DNA of 64,000 bases from Candidatus Uhrbacteria bacterium (GCA_016205975.1 JACQSK010000005.1:1-64000); one strand, 5' to 3'; shown: positions 43,901 to 53,414, numbered from the stretch's first letter. The notes: a model not told the origin generated them from the sequence alone. Numbers and translations: made by a program.

Positions 43901-45613
43901 TTAGATCGATCGCACGTCTTCACCTGAGGCGATGTTCGCGCCCTTCCCGTACTTCCACAAGTATGTGTCATTCACCTCGATAATCCCTTGGTTCCAGTCA
44001 GAGCCGTAGACTTCATCGGCGACGGTCTCACTCACGATCCAGTGGATCTCGTAGTCGGAGCCCACGACGTAAACCTTCGCGGAGCTCACGGCTTTGACGC
44101 GCGTGCCGGGGGCGAACTTGAGGTCGCCCTCATAGTCGGAGGTCTCGACGTATACATCGATGGTCGCCTGGCTTACTTCAACGACTTCGTCCCACGAATC
44201 AAACCAGGTGAAGTAAACGTCCTCGCTTGGGACAAGCCACATCTGTTCCCCGCTGACCAAATACACCGCTGAAGCCCCGTAGGCGCTGAACGCCTCGACC
44301 TCATTGCGCACTAGGTCCAAGAGCGGAGAGAATGTAACCTCATAGACGTTGCCGTCCGTCCCCTGCCAGTAGGCATGCTCACGATCCGAGAGGGTCGCAA
44401 CGGAGCCGAAGCCGACGTTCAGGAGGCGTCCGTTGGTCGTGTTCTCATACCAGACGTTGCCGTTCTCGTCGACTCCCACAAGGATGTCCTCAAAGGCATC
44501 CGTCACGTGGTAGGCGCGGGTTTCCCAGGCACGAGTGGTGAAGTTGTAACCCACGTACTCATCCTGGTCGTTTTGGAAGTAGATGGCATCCCCCGTCAGG
44601 TTGAACAGGCCGTCCGTGGCAACGCCCAGCTTGTGGACGCCGTCCAGATCGCTCACGTACAAACCGTCCTCGTCATCGATGTAGGCCATACGGTCGCCGT
44701 CGATCTGAACGGCGTCTGCGACGTCATCAAACCACGTGAGGTACGCACCACCGGCATCCGAAGGCGCTTCATCAGCCCCTTGGGTATAGGTCCACAAACG
44801 GAAGTTGCGGAAGTAACGGATGGAGCCATCGGAGAGGTAATGCGCGCCGACGATGTCCGCGCCGGGTTCTGTCCAGGTGTCAGGAATCGCTTCCACGGAA
44901 CGCGCGGTCTGGTTCACAATCCACAGCTGCTCAAAGCCGCCGTCAAAAAATACTTTTACCAGAGCGTTGCCGTCTTGGACATCCACGATCTCCTGCCACG
45001 GTGCGGTCAGCGCATAGGTGAAATCCGTGCGCTCATATCCTGAGCCGTAGTCGTACACGGAAAGCGCAGTCTCCACGTCGCCCGAATCCTCATCGGTTTG
45101 CAGGGTGGACGTGTAGAGGCGGTTGCCGTCGGTGGCAAACGTCATGAAGGACAAGCTGTTGTCTGCACGCGTGGTCTCAGAGAGCGCCGTCACGGCTCCC
45201 GACTCCGTATCGTATTCGTAAATCGTTCCCCAAGTCTCATCCGAGTCCTTCGGGACCAAGTAGATGAACCGGCCGTCTTGGGCCGTCTGCCAAAAGGCAT
45301 CCGTCACAGAATCTGAAACGGATGCAATCTCAAGCGAGACACCATCTTTAAAGATGGTCAGGTCGACCTGCTCGCAGGCATCAGGATCACTGCACGCCTG
45401 AGCGGTCGCAGCGACAAACACCGCATCGTTAAATGCGTAGGGGCCAGACGCGCCCGCATCAAGCGCCAAACGCTCAACACGGAAGGAGTCATAATCCCAG
45501 GCCGCTGTGGCAACCGTTGTCTGCCACGCCCCGGAGTCAGCAAAGACGCTGGGGAGCAACGGGGAGACGCCGATGGCCACGGCCACGGCTAAAATAAGTG
45601 TTTTCTTCAACAT
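43901..45613 (-). CDS. Secreted beta-propeller-like protein of unknown function
   Basis: A 570-residue protein with a signal peptide (residues 1-25). The body has repeated short beta units with Asp, Gly and aromatic residues (FIYLVPKDSDETWGTIYEYD, YFRNFRLWTYTQG, MAYIDDEDGLYVSDLDG), like a WD40/TolB-type propeller. The C-terminal part (VKAVSSAKVYVVGSDYEIHW) resembles short repeats seen in CPR exoproteins. No catalytic motif is seen. It appears monocistronic, with hairpins on either side. Confidence 0.65.
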   Translation of the reverse strand: MLKKTLILAVAVAIGVSPLLPSVFADSGAWQTTVATAAWDYDSFRVERLALDAGASGPYAFNDAVFVAATAQACSDPDACEQVDLTIFKDGVSLEIASVSDSVTDAFWQTAQDGRFIYLVPKDSDETWGTIYEYDTESGAVTALSETTRADNSLSFMTFATDGNRLYTSTLQTDEDSGDVETALSVYDYGSGYERTDFTYALTAPWQEIVDVQDGNALVKVFFDGGFEQLWIVNQTARSVEAIPDTWTEPGADIVGAHYLSDGSIRYFRNFRLWTYTQGADEAPSDAGGAYLTWFDDVADAVQIDGDRMAYIDDEDGLYVSDLDGVHKLGVATDGLFNLTGDAIYFQNDQDEYVGYNFTTRAWETRAYHVTDAFEDILVGVDENGNVWYENTTNGRLLNVGFGSVATLSDREHAYWQGTDGNVYEVTFSPLLDLVRNEVEAFSAYGASAVYLVSGEQMWLVPSEDVYFTWFDSWDEVVEVSQATIDVYVETSDYEGDLKFAPGTRVKAVSSAKVYVVGSDYEIHWIVSETVADEVYGSDWNQGIIEVNDTYLWKYGKGANIASGEDVRSI

Positions 45614-45698
45614 AATTTTTTGGTTAATTTAAGGGCAAAAAATACCATATTTGAAGGTTTCTGTCAACCAGGAGGCTGGACTTTATAGCTCAACTGAG

Positions 45699-45732
45699 CC
45701 AAAACGAAAAGCCGCTCCTCTCCCGGAGCGGC
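45699..45732 (-). terminator. Terminator after uvrA
   Basis: On the minus strand a GCCGCTCC/GGAGCGGC stem with a 6-nt loop is followed by TTTTCGTTTT. It lies 13 nt after the uvrA stop. Confidence 0.8.
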
Positions 45733-45744
45733 CCACTCGACAGT

Positions 45745-48636
45745 CTACTTCAGAAGCGGCTTCAAATACTGCCCCGTGACGCTTCTCTTCACCTTCACGA
45801 TGTCACGAGGCGTCCCAACGGCGACCACTTCCCCGCCCTTGATGCCGCCGTCAGGCCCCATGTCGATCACCCAGTCCGCACCCTTCACGACGTCCAAGTT
45901 GTGTTCGATGATGACTACGGTGTTTCCCTTGTCGACGAGCTGGTGGAGCACGCCCAAGAGGCGCTTGATGTCTTCAAAGTGCAAACCTGTCGTCGGCTCA
46001 TCTAAGATGTACAGCGTGCGGCCTGTGGCGCGGCGCGAGAGCTCGGTGGAAAGTTTCACGCGCTGCGCCTCGCCGCCTGAGAGCGTGGTCGCGCTCTGTC
46101 CCAAGCGGATGTAACCGAGCCCCACCTCGTGGAGCACGTTCAGCTTGTCGAAGATAGCGGTCTGGTCGGCGAAGAAACGGCGCGTTTCCTCGACCGTCAT
46201 ATTCAGAACATCCGAAATTGTTTTCTGCTTGTAATGAACCTCGAGCGCCTCATGGTTATAGCGCGTGCCGCGGCATTCGGTGCACTCGACGTACACATCA
46301 GGAAGAAACTGCATCTCGATACGGCGCACGCCGTCGCCTCCGCACGCCTCACAGCGTCCGCCGCCTTTCACGTTGAAAGAAAACTTGCCGGCATCGTACT
46401 TGCGCATCTTGGCCTCGGGCAAGTCAGCGAACAAGTCGCGGATCGCGGTGAACACTCCTGTGTAGGTCGCGGGGTTAGAGCGCGGAGTGCGGCCGATCGG
46501 CGACTGGTCCACGGCGACGACCTTGTCGATGTGCTCGGTGCCCTTGATGTCCTTGTGCTCACCCGGGTAGAGCTTGGCGCGATAAAACTTCCGGCTGAGC
46601 GCCTTCCCCAGAATATCCAAAACGAGCGTTGACTTGCCTGATCCTGAAACGCCCGTGACGCACACGAGACAGCCAAGCGGAATCTCCACGTCGACGTCTT
46701 TCAAGTTGAAGGCGCTCGCACCCAGCACGGTCAGTTTCTTGCCGCTTCCCTTGCGATATTTTTTGGGAAGCGGAATAGACTTCGCCCCGGAAAGATATTG
46801 GCCGGTGAGAGAGTCCTTGTCTTTTTGAATCTTCGCGGCCGTGCCTTCCGACACAATCTGTCCGCCGTACTCGCCGGCTCCCGGCCCCACGTCAAACACA
46901 TAGTCCGCGGCGCGGATCATCGCCTCATCGTGCTCCACGACGATCACGGAGTTGCCAAACGCCTTAAGCTGGCGGATCGTTTCGATCAAACAGTCATTAT
47001 CACGCGGATGCAGCCCGATGGAGGGTTCGTCTAAGATATAGATGACGCCCGAGAGCTGACTGCCAAGCTGCGTGGCCAGGCGCACGCGCTGAGACTCGCC
47101 CCCTGAGAGCGTCATAGCACTGCGATCCAGCGTGAGGTATCCCAAACCTACCTGAGTGAGCTGATCCAACCGCACGCGTACTTCCTTTGCCACGCGCTCG
47201 GTGACCAAACGTTCATCCCCCGTCAGCTTCCCCAGCGTCTCCCCTTGTCCCCCTTTGCGCCCTTTGTCCCCCTTTGCGCCCTTTGTCCCCCTTTGTCCCC
47301 CTCCTCCCACCAGCCCATCAAAAAACGCTTTCACGTCCTCCACCGGCAAATTCACAACGTCGGCAATCGACTTCCCGTCTATGGTAATCGCGAGCACGGC
47401 TTTGTTGAGACGGCGCCCTTCACAGGAAGGACAGATCGTTCGGCGCATATAGCCCTCGAGCTCTGAACGCACATACTCGGAATCGGTCTCGCGGTATTTT
47501 TGTTCAAGCTGCGCCAAGACGCCTGGAAACGTGACGGTCTCGCCTTTGAAGGCATAGGTTTCCTCCCCGGTCCCGTTCAACACCAGTTCCATTTTTGCCT
47601 TGGGAATCTTTTGCACGGGCACGTCCATGGGAATGCGGTGCACTCTCCCAACGACCTGGAGCAGGTCCAGGTAGCTTGTCTGGTTGCCGGCAATCTTCGT
47701 CCAGGGTCTCACTGCTCCCTCTTCAAATGTCAGCCGGCGGTTGGGAACCACGAGCTCTGCTTCAAGCACCAGCTTCTCGCCGAGCCCCGTGCACTCCTCA
47801 CACGCCCCATGGGGAGAGTTGAACGAGAACAATCGCGGCTCAGGCTCAGGGAGGTTGATGCCGCAGGAGGGACACATGTAGCTCTTAGAGAGCGACAGCT
47901 CGTCGCCAGAGTCGTCATTTACCAGCGTGATGAAACCGTTGCCGTAATCGAGCGCTTTGTTCACGAACTGCGTGATGTGCTCGGGAGAGTAGGCTGTGCC
48001 AGGCTCGAAAGCAAAGATGAGCACGTCGATGTCGTGATCTTTCTTTTTGTCTTTGCGCATGGAGAGCGCCTCGCTCGCGTCGATGAGCAGTCCATCAAAG
48101 CGCACTTGACTAAATCCCGCGTTCAGGGCGCCTTGCAGCACGTGCTTGTGTTCGCCTTTCAGGCGGCGGACGACGGGCGCAAACAGGAGCACGCGGTTCT
48201 TTCCGATGAGGGAGGACACGCGCGCCACAATCTCGGTGAGCGTCTGCTCGCCGACGTTTTGCCCGCACGCGGGACAATGCGGCCGACCGGCCCGCGCAAA
48301 CAAGACGCGCAGAAAATCATAAATCTCCGTGACGGTCCCCACGGTCGAGCGAGGATTGTGCGATGAGGATTTTTGGTCAATGGCGATGGTGGGAGAGAGT
48401 CCCGTGATCTCATCAACGTCTGGCTTGTCTTGAAGCTCCAAAAATTGGCGGGCGTAGCTCGAGAGCGACTCCATGTACCTGCGCTGCCCTTCCGCGTAAA
48501 TGGTATCAAACGCGAGCGAGGATTTTCCCGAACCCGAGAGGCCGGTCACGACCACGAGTTTGTTCTTGGGAATATCCACGTTCACATTTTTGAGATTGTG
48601 AACGCGCGCCCCACGGATGGAAATGAAGTCGGACAT
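45745..48636 (-). CDS. uvrA: Excinuclease ABC subunit A
   Basis: The start is placed at the ATG at 48636 (MSDFISIRGARVHNLKNV). The 963-residue protein has two ABC ATPase domains, with Walker A GLSGSGKSSLAFD and GVSGSGKSTLVLD, two LSGGE signatures, and zinc-binding CxxC pairs (CPACGQ, CPSCGI, CEACGG, CTECRG). It recognises DNA damage for nucleotide excision repair. Between the DVKAFFDGL segment and KLTGDERLV there is an extra Gly/Lys-rich stretch of about 25 residues, encoded by a G-rich minisatellite at 47239-47310. Confidence 0.96.
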   Translation of the reverse strand: MSDFISIRGARVHNLKNVNVDIPKNKLVVVTGLSGSGKSSLAFDTIYAEGQRRYMESLSSYARQFLELQDKPDVDEITGLSPTIAIDQKSSSHNPRSTVGTVTEIYDFLRVLFARAGRPHCPACGQNVGEQTLTEIVARVSSLIGKNRVLLFAPVVRRLKGEHKHVLQGALNAGFSQVRFDGLLIDASEALSMRKDKKKDHDIDVLIFAFEPGTAYSPEHITQFVNKALDYGNGFITLVNDDSGDELSLSKSYMCPSCGINLPEPEPRLFSFNSPHGACEECTGLGEKLVLEAELVVPNRRLTFEEGAVRPWTKIAGNQTSYLDLLQVVGRVHRIPMDVPVQKIPKAKMELVLNGTGEETYAFKGETVTFPGVLAQLEQKYRETDSEYVRSELEGYMRRTICPSCEGRRLNKAVLAITIDGKSIADVVNLPVEDVKAFFDGLVGGGGQRGTKGAKGDKGRKGGQGETLGKLTGDERLVTERVAKEVRVRLDQLTQVGLGYLTLDRSAMTLSGGESQRVRLATQLGSQLSGVIYILDEPSIGLHPRDNDCLIETIRQLKAFGNSVIVVEHDEAMIRAADYVFDVGPGAGEYGGQIVSEGTAAKIQKDKDSLTGQYLSGAKSIPLPKKYRKGSGKKLTVLGASAFNLKDVDVEIPLGCLVCVTGVSGSGKSTLVLDILGKALSRKFYRAKLYPGEHKDIKGTEHIDKVVAVDQSPIGRTPRSNPATYTGVFTAIRDLFADLPEAKMRKYDAGKFSFNVKGGGRCEACGGDGVRRIEMQFLPDVYVECTECRGTRYNHEALEVHYKQKTISDVLNMTVEETRRFFADQTAIFDKLNVLHEVGLGYIRLGQSATTLSGGEAQRVKLSTELSRRATGRTLYILDEPTTGLHFEDIKRLLGVLHQLVDKGNTVVIIEHNLDVVKGADWVIDMGPDGGIKGGEVVAVGTPRDIVKVKRSVTGQYLKPLLK
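47239..47310 (-). repeat. G-rich minisatellite inside uvrA
   Basis: On the coding strand the units GGGGGACAAAG and GGCGCAAAG alternate several times. It is translated in frame as a collagen-like run (GTKGAKGDKGRKGGQG). Related units occur at 51047-51094 and 63858-63891. Confidence 0.75.
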
Positions 48637-48729
48637 AATCGAACACACTCAAAAAATAAACACGCTGGCAAGGCTATCACAAACAAAAACACAGGGCAAG
48701 AGAGGTGCCCCATGTTCATGCCAAATCGA

Positions 48730-50283
48730 TCAGCGCGTTCTCCCCCGATCGTACGCCTCGTCTTCTGCATTGACGCTGATGCTCTTACAGTCGTTTCCTT
48801 GAATGATAGAAAGGAGAGACGCTGGGGCTCCCGTAATATATGAGATCAAACTATCTCCTGTAATCGTTGGGACATGCGCGGAACACTTCTTTCCTTCCAT
48901 CCCTTCTTTCTGCGCAACATTGCATGGGTCTGCAGAACAGATGCTGTCTAAAGATTCGTCTCCGAGATTATACGTTCCGTCGACCATGCCGCCTATAACC
49001 TGTTCGAGCGGCACGGTTGCTGACAGATTTGATGCTTGAGGCGTTGTATCGTAATCCTCACATGTATCGATAGCACTGCAATCCATGGTCAGCATCGCGC
49101 ATGCCCCCTGTTTCCAAGTGTCCAGGTCAAGGGAAGCGGCTGTAAGTAAGAAAGGACTCCCTGTCCAAAAACATTGTTGGCTGATTTCATTTACGATGTA
49201 GCCATTCCTCGTCTGTGGCGCTCCGCCGCTGTACGTCGTCAGTCTAGAAAACTGCGGACACAGCGAAGACGATGGAGTGAAATACGGGTTCCCGATGACG
49301 AGGCTCTCACAGGTCGTGCACTGCCCGCCAGAGGCAGAGACAAAACACCTTTCACCTTTGCCTGAACAATAATCATACGTGCACGTCTGTTCTGCAACCG
49401 AGTTTCCTTCCCAATCCTTGGTGATCGTCGCCACAGAGCCGCACTCGGTCCCCTTGCTCGGCTTTTCCACCGTGTACGGTTTACCTCCCTTGGGTGCCGG
49501 CTGACCCTGCGCGTGCGGAGAGTCCTCGGGCGCGCCGTTCTGTGTGAGATACGCGGATGTTCCCCACGTGCCTGTCAGGTACCCGCAGCTCGTTTGTCCC
49601 TCCACGAGCGCGACGGTTTTGATCATGGGAAAATCCGGAACCTTCAGTTTCAGCAAGTTGGGATTCACCGTCGCCAAAATGAAATACGTCGAGAGCAGAA
49701 GCACGAGGCCTATCACCCCGTTTGTCATACGCTTCTTGGCTTTGCCCATCAGCTCTGCGCTGGCCGCGCCAAACGACCATTGCAATCCTCCCACCATGAT
49801 GAACACGATCGCGATAAGCGTGGCCGCGCCGATCAGCCAATTGTAGACAGCGGCGATGTACTCTCCTAAGTCGGCCGGCACTTTGAGCGAACCGATGGAA
49901 ACTTGCAGCGTGACCTTTGCCGCTTTACTGGAATCAGGGTAGCAGTAGCGTTCGCCTTGCATGCATTCTCCTGGCTGGTATTTCGTATCAAGTTTTCCAC
50001 CCTGGGCCGTACACTCGCTCTCCTTAAAGCACATGACGTGCTCACTGGGCAGCTCGGCGGACGATGATGCGCACGCGGCCACGCGAGAGCCATTGGTTTC
50101 GCACTTGCTCTGGCATGCCTCGGCCGTGAGCATGCCTTGTCTTTTGGCGCCCGTGCCGTCCACGGCGCAGTAGCAGTCGCAGGCCGTCTCAGCCGCCCGG
50201 GTGGCAAGCGGCGCGCCAAAGAGAAAACTCATCGCGACGGCGAGGAACAAAAGGCGCATGGCCCATGGATGAACGGTCGTCAT
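48730..50283 (-). CDS. Secreted/membrane protein with VirB2/TrbC-type pilin-like domain
   Basis: A 517-residue protein with a signal peptide (residues about 8-30) and a Cys-rich N-terminal region (CDCYCAVDGTGAKRQG). Two hydrophobic helices flank a short loop (YNWLIGAATLIAIVFIMVGG and NGVIGLVLLLSTYFILATV), the pattern of TrbC/VirB2 pilins found in many CPR proteins. A long Cys-containing C-terminal domain follows. It overlaps no neighbour; the DsbA-like oxidoreductase gene 2 nt upstream could form its disulfides. Function unknown. Confidence 0.7.
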   Translation of the reverse strand: MTTVHPWAMRLLFLAVAMSFLFGAPLATRAAETACDCYCAVDGTGAKRQGMLTAEACQSKCETNGSRVAACASSSAELPSEHVMCFKESECTAQGGKLDTKYQPGECMQGERYCYPDSSKAAKVTLQVSIGSLKVPADLGEYIAAVYNWLIGAATLIAIVFIMVGGLQWSFGAASAELMGKAKKRMTNGVIGLVLLLSTYFILATVNPNLLKLKVPDFPMIKTVALVEGQTSCGYLTGTWGTSAYLTQNGAPEDSPHAQGQPAPKGGKPYTVEKPSKGTECGSVATITKDWEGNSVAEQTCTYDYCSGKGERCFVSASGGQCTTCESLVIGNPYFTPSSSLCPQFSRLTTYSGGAPQTRNGYIVNEISQQCFWTGSPFLLTAASLDLDTWKQGACAMLTMDCSAIDTCEDYDTTPQASNLSATVPLEQVIGGMVDGTYNLGDESLDSICSADPCNVAQKEGMEGKKCSAHVPTITGDSLISYITGAPASLLSIIQGNDCKSISVNAEDEAYDRGRTR

Positions 50284-50285
50284 AG

Positions 50286-51026
50286 CTATGGCGTCTGAAT
50301 AATGGACTGCACGATTGCTTCCATCACCTCGGCGGGGATCGCGCCGGCAATGCGGTTGCCATTGATGAAAAATGTCGGTGTCCCGCGCACGCCTGCTTCT
50401 GCGCCGTCTTTGAGATCCTCTTCGACCTCACTCGCATACCGCCCTGAGGAAAGGCAGCTCTCAAACTGGTCCACGCGCATGTTGAGCTCCGACGCAAACG
50501 CCACAAACGACTCTTGTGTCAGGCTCGACTGATTCTGAAACAGCTTGTCATGATACTCCCAAAACTTTCCCTGCTCATCCGCGCACTCTCCCGCCTCCGC
50601 CGCGAGCTGCGCAAGCGGGTGGAGGTCGGTGAGAGGAAAATCACGATACACATAAAAGACATCATCGGGATACTTGGCTGCCAACTCGCGCATCGTGAAG
50701 CTTGCCTCTTGCGAGTACGGGCACTGGAACTCAGCGAACTCCACGATCGTCACGCGCGCGCCTGGATTTCCAAGACTCGGGTCGTCCGTGGTCGTGACAT
50801 CAAACTCCCCATCAGGTTGCGGGGCGCTGGCAAGCGCAATGCTTGCGGTCAGTTTCTTGGCAAAGTCGAACGAGGAAAGGTCCAGACCGCCGCTTTTGAT
50901 TTGGTCGGCAAAGTAGAACACGCGCGCCGCAAACGCGATCACCAACGCCAGGACGGCGAGCGTTACGATCGTGGCGATCCAACTGCGTCGGCGGTTCTCT
51001 TGTCGATCGAGCTCCATGGCTTCCAT
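50286..51026 (-). CDS. DsbA-like thiol oxidoreductase (membrane-anchored)
   Basis: A 246-residue protein. A cytoplasmic basic stretch and one helix (residues about 16-37) anchor it. Residues about 85-246 form a thioredoxin-like DsbA domain with VTIVEFAEFQCPYSQEAS and the cis-Pro loop GVRGTPTFFINGNRI. The active site reads CPYS rather than CPYC, so only one redox cysteine is present in the motif. That suggests a reductase/isomerase or a single-Cys mechanism. The Cys-rich pilin-like protein encoded next to it is a likely client. Confidence 0.85.
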   Translation of the reverse strand: MEAMELDRQENRRRSWIATIVTLAVLALVIAFAARVFYFADQIKSGGLDLSSFDFAKKLTASIALASAPQPDGEFDVTTTDDPSLGNPGARVTIVEFAEFQCPYSQEASFTMRELAAKYPDDVFYVYRDFPLTDLHPLAQLAAEAGECADEQGKFWEYHDKLFQNQSSLTQESFVAFASELNMRVDQFESCLSSGRYASEVEEDLKDGAEAGVRGTPTFFINGNRIAGAIPAEVMEAIVQSIIQTP

Positions 51027-51046
51027 ATGGAGAAAAGTATATCATG

Positions 51047-51094
51047 GGAAGGGCGCAGAGGGGGACAAAGGAAGACAAAGGGCGCAGAGGGGAA
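51047..51094 (+). repeat. G-rich minisatellite, intergenic copy
   Basis: Units of the GGGCGCAGAGG and GGGACAAAGG type, related to those in uvrA and at 63858. It lies between the DsbA-like gene start (51026) and a small basic ORF (51106). Confidence 0.65.
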
Positions 51095-51105
51095 AATAAA
51101 AAAGT

Positions 51106-51240
51106 ATGGAAAAAATACAAGATCAAGAGGAGGCTCGCGGGAAGCGACGGGAGAAGAAACGCCGGCCCAGCATGCGAGTGAGTGGGCGCGGGATGAAACG
51201 GTTTGCGTCTCCCAACAAAAAGACGGGGAGGAGTCATTGA
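51106..51240 (+). CDS. Small basic protein, 44 residues
   Basis: A short frame (ATG at 51106, TGA at 51238) encodes a very basic protein: GKRREKKRRPSMRVSGRGM followed by KRFASPNKKTGRSH. The stop lies inside the secG -35 box region. Its Arg/Lys content and position suggest a real nucleic-acid- or ribosome-binding small protein, but no family is recognised and the frame could be chance. Confidence 0.4.
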   Translation: MEKIQDQEEARGKRREKKRRPSMRVSGRGMKRFASPNKKTGRSH

Positions 51241-51265
51241 CGAAAGGACTCCTCTTTGATAGTCT
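51237..51265 (+). promoter_or_regulatory. Promoter of secG (leaderless)
   Basis: -35 TTGACG (51237-51242), a 17-bp spacer and -10 TAGTCT (51260-51265), ending 9 nt before the ATG at 51275. Confidence 0.65.
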
Positions 51266-51274
51266 TTCCTCACT

Positions 51275-51496
51275 ATGAACGTCGATCTTATCCTCAGCGT
51301 TACGCAAATCGTTTTGGCCGTCCTGTTGGTCGCCGCCATCTTGCTGCAAGCTCGCGGCACAGGCCTGGGCGCGGCCTTCGGCGGAGGCGGCAACGTCTAC
51401 CGCACCAAACGCGGAGCCGAAAAAAAACTGTTCCAGCTCACCATCGTCCTCGCTATTTTGTTCTTCGGTGTCGCGCTCGCTAATGCTCTGGTTTAG
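51275..51496 (+). CDS. secG: Preprotein translocase subunit SecG
   Basis: A 73-residue protein with two transmembrane helices (ILSVTQIVLAVLLVAAILLQ and LFQLTIVLAILFFGVALANA) joined by the characteristic Gly-rich loop GTGLGAAFGGGGNVYRTKRG. SecG assists SecYE during protein export. The peptide-binding protein gene follows directly, so the two may be co-transcribed. Confidence 0.92.
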   Translation: MNVDLILSVTQIVLAVLLVAAILLQARGTGLGAAFGGGGNVYRTKRGAEKKLFQLTIVLAILFFGVALANALV

Positions 51497-51500
51497 TTGC

Positions 51501-53321
51501 ATGCGCTCATTGTTCTCACGAACGTCACGCCAGAATCCGGCTGATCAAAAAAAAGACTTGACCATGCGTCAGGTCCTTTCCGTTACCAAGATGCGTACAC
51601 TCCCTAGCTGGCAGCAATGGAAACAACTCCCGCGCCTGCTCACGCCCGGAGAAAAAAAGACGCTGAACGCGGCGCTGGGCGTCTTCCTCTTTGCCTGCCT
51701 CTCGCTCCTGGGCACCTATCTTTTTTCACACCGCGTGAACGTGCCCGCCGTGGGCGGGGCGTACACCGAAGGCTTGGTAGGCGAGCCGCGCCTGTTGAAT
51801 CCCCTCTACGCCCAAGCAAGCGACACGGACCAAGACCTCACGCGCCTCATCTACTCCGGCCTCTTGCGCTATGATCCGGAAGAAGGCTATGTGCCCGATC
51901 TCGCAGAGTCGCTCAGCGTAAGCGAGGACGGCCTTACCTACACGCTCAAGATCAAGGAACACGCACGCTTCCACAACGGCGAAGACGTCCGCGCGCGCGA
52001 CGTGCTCTTCACTGTGAACGCTATCCAGAATCCCGCCTACCACAGTCCTTTGATCGATTCCTTCTACCGCGTCTCGGTCGTACAAGAAGACGAGCGCACC
52101 GTTTCCTTTATTCTGGAGGAGCCGTTCGCGCCCTTTGTGCAATCGCTCACGGTGGGTATTCTCCCGGCGTCCTTGTGGGCTGAAATCCTCCCGCAGAACG
52201 CCCCCCTTGCCGCCTTGAATCTCCAACCGGTTGGCTCGGGTCCGTACCGGTTCGAAGCGTTCGCCAAAGACCAGCGCGGTTCGATCCGAAGCTACACGCT
52301 CACGCGCAACGAAGACTTCTATGACGCGCCCGCCTTCATCGAGACGATCACGTTTAAGTTCTACCAAGACACCATGGCGCTTGGCGAGGCGCTGGAAAAT
52401 AAGAACGTAGAAGGCGCCGGCGTCGTACGCCTGGAGGATCTTGAACGCGTCGCAGGCAACAGCGAGGTACAGCTCCTGCTCCCGACCATCCCTCAAGAGA
52501 CCATCCTCTACTTGAATCAAACCGTTCAACCGATCCTAGGCGACCTCGCGGTGAGGAGTGCCATCGCAAGCGCGATCGACAAACAAAAAATCGTGGAAGC
52601 CGTCCCGCTCGCACGCTCACAAATCATTCACGCGCCCATCCTTGAGGGACAGGTGGGATATGACGCGGGCGTGCAGGTGGCCTACAATGAAAGCCAAGCC
52701 CATACGCTCTTGGAGGAAGCAGGGTACCGTCTGAATGCCGACACGGGGCTCAGAGGCGTCAAAGGCGACGGGAAACAGGAGGATGAAGACGAGCAGGCAG
52801 CTCCCGCGACCTTGGGCTTCACTCTAACCGCGCTCGACTCAGAGGAGATGCGCGCCGTCGCCGCGCGTCTGCAAGAGGACTTCGCGAACATCGGCATCAC
52901 GCTCTCCCTTTCGTTTGTGCCCTCTGACCTCATGTACTCGCAAGTCATCGAGCCCAGAAACTTTGAGCTTCTGCTTGCAAGTATCCTCATGGAGGGCGAT
53001 CCAAATCCGTATCCCTTCTGGCATTCAACCCAAGCAAAAACGGGCGGCCTGAACTTCGCCAACTACAGCAACGCCGATGTCGACACCCTGCTACTCGATG
53101 GACGCAAAGAGATGGACGCGAGTGTCCGCGCCCAAAAATACCAGCAATTCCAACAGCTGCTTGCCAAAGACGTCCCGGTTGTGTTCTTATACCAGTCCCG
53201 TTTTGCCCATGCGCTTGCCCAGAAGATCCGACTGGATCCTCCCGCGCGCCTCGTGATCCCTGCCGATCGGTTCGCCAACGTGACAAGCTGGTACATCAAA
53301 ACGAAACAGGTCCTGAGGTAA
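51501..53321 (+). CDS. ABC-type peptide/solute-binding protein (SBP family 5), membrane-anchored
   Basis: The start is uncertain: ATG codons at 51501, 51564 and 51591 are possible, and 51501 is 4 nt after the secG stop. A hydrophobic helix (LGVFLFACLSLLGTYLF) anchors the protein. The SBP_bac_5 domain follows: TRLIYSGLLRYDPEEGYVPD, FHNGEDVRARDVLFTVNAI, VGSGPYRFEAF and ANYSNADVDTLLLDGR. It should bind oligopeptides or similar solutes at the cell surface. No permease or ATPase gene of the transporter lies nearby. Confidence 0.88.
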   Translation: MRSLFSRTSRQNPADQKKDLTMRQVLSVTKMRTLPSWQQWKQLPRLLTPGEKKTLNAALGVFLFACLSLLGTYLFSHRVNVPAVGGAYTEGLVGEPRLLNPLYAQASDTDQDLTRLIYSGLLRYDPEEGYVPDLAESLSVSEDGLTYTLKIKEHARFHNGEDVRARDVLFTVNAIQNPAYHSPLIDSFYRVSVVQEDERTVSFILEEPFAPFVQSLTVGILPASLWAEILPQNAPLAALNLQPVGSGPYRFEAFAKDQRGSIRSYTLTRNEDFYDAPAFIETITFKFYQDTMALGEALENKNVEGAGVVRLEDLERVAGNSEVQLLLPTIPQETILYLNQTVQPILGDLAVRSAIASAIDKQKIVEAVPLARSQIIHAPILEGQVGYDAGVQVAYNESQAHTLLEEAGYRLNADTGLRGVKGDGKQEDEDEQAAPATLGFTLTALDSEEMRAVAARLQEDFANIGITLSLSFVPSDLMYSQVIEPRNFELLLASILMEGDPNPYPFWHSTQAKTGGLNFANYSNADVDTLLLDGRKEMDASVRAQKYQQFQQLLAKDVPVVFLYQSRFAHALAQKIRLDPPARLVIPADRFANVTSWYIKTKQVLR

Positions 53322-53329
53322 CCCCAAAC

Positions 53330-53414
53330 GCGGACGTGGCGGAACTGGTATACGCGTGCGTCTCAGAAGCGCATGGCGAAAGCCTTGAGGGTTCGAGTCC
53401 CTCCGTCCGCACCA
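53330..53414 (+). tRNA. tRNA-Leu (CAG)
   Basis: Acceptor GCGGACG/CGTCCGC, anticodon loop CTCAGAA (anticodon CAG), a long class II variable arm, T-arm GAGGG/CCCTC with TTCGAGT, discriminator A and encoded CCA. Confidence 0.95.

Noticed and set aside
47239..47310. CRISPR-like repeat
   Set aside because: The units are contiguous 9-11 nt repeats without spacers and lie in frame within uvrA. No cas genes are present.
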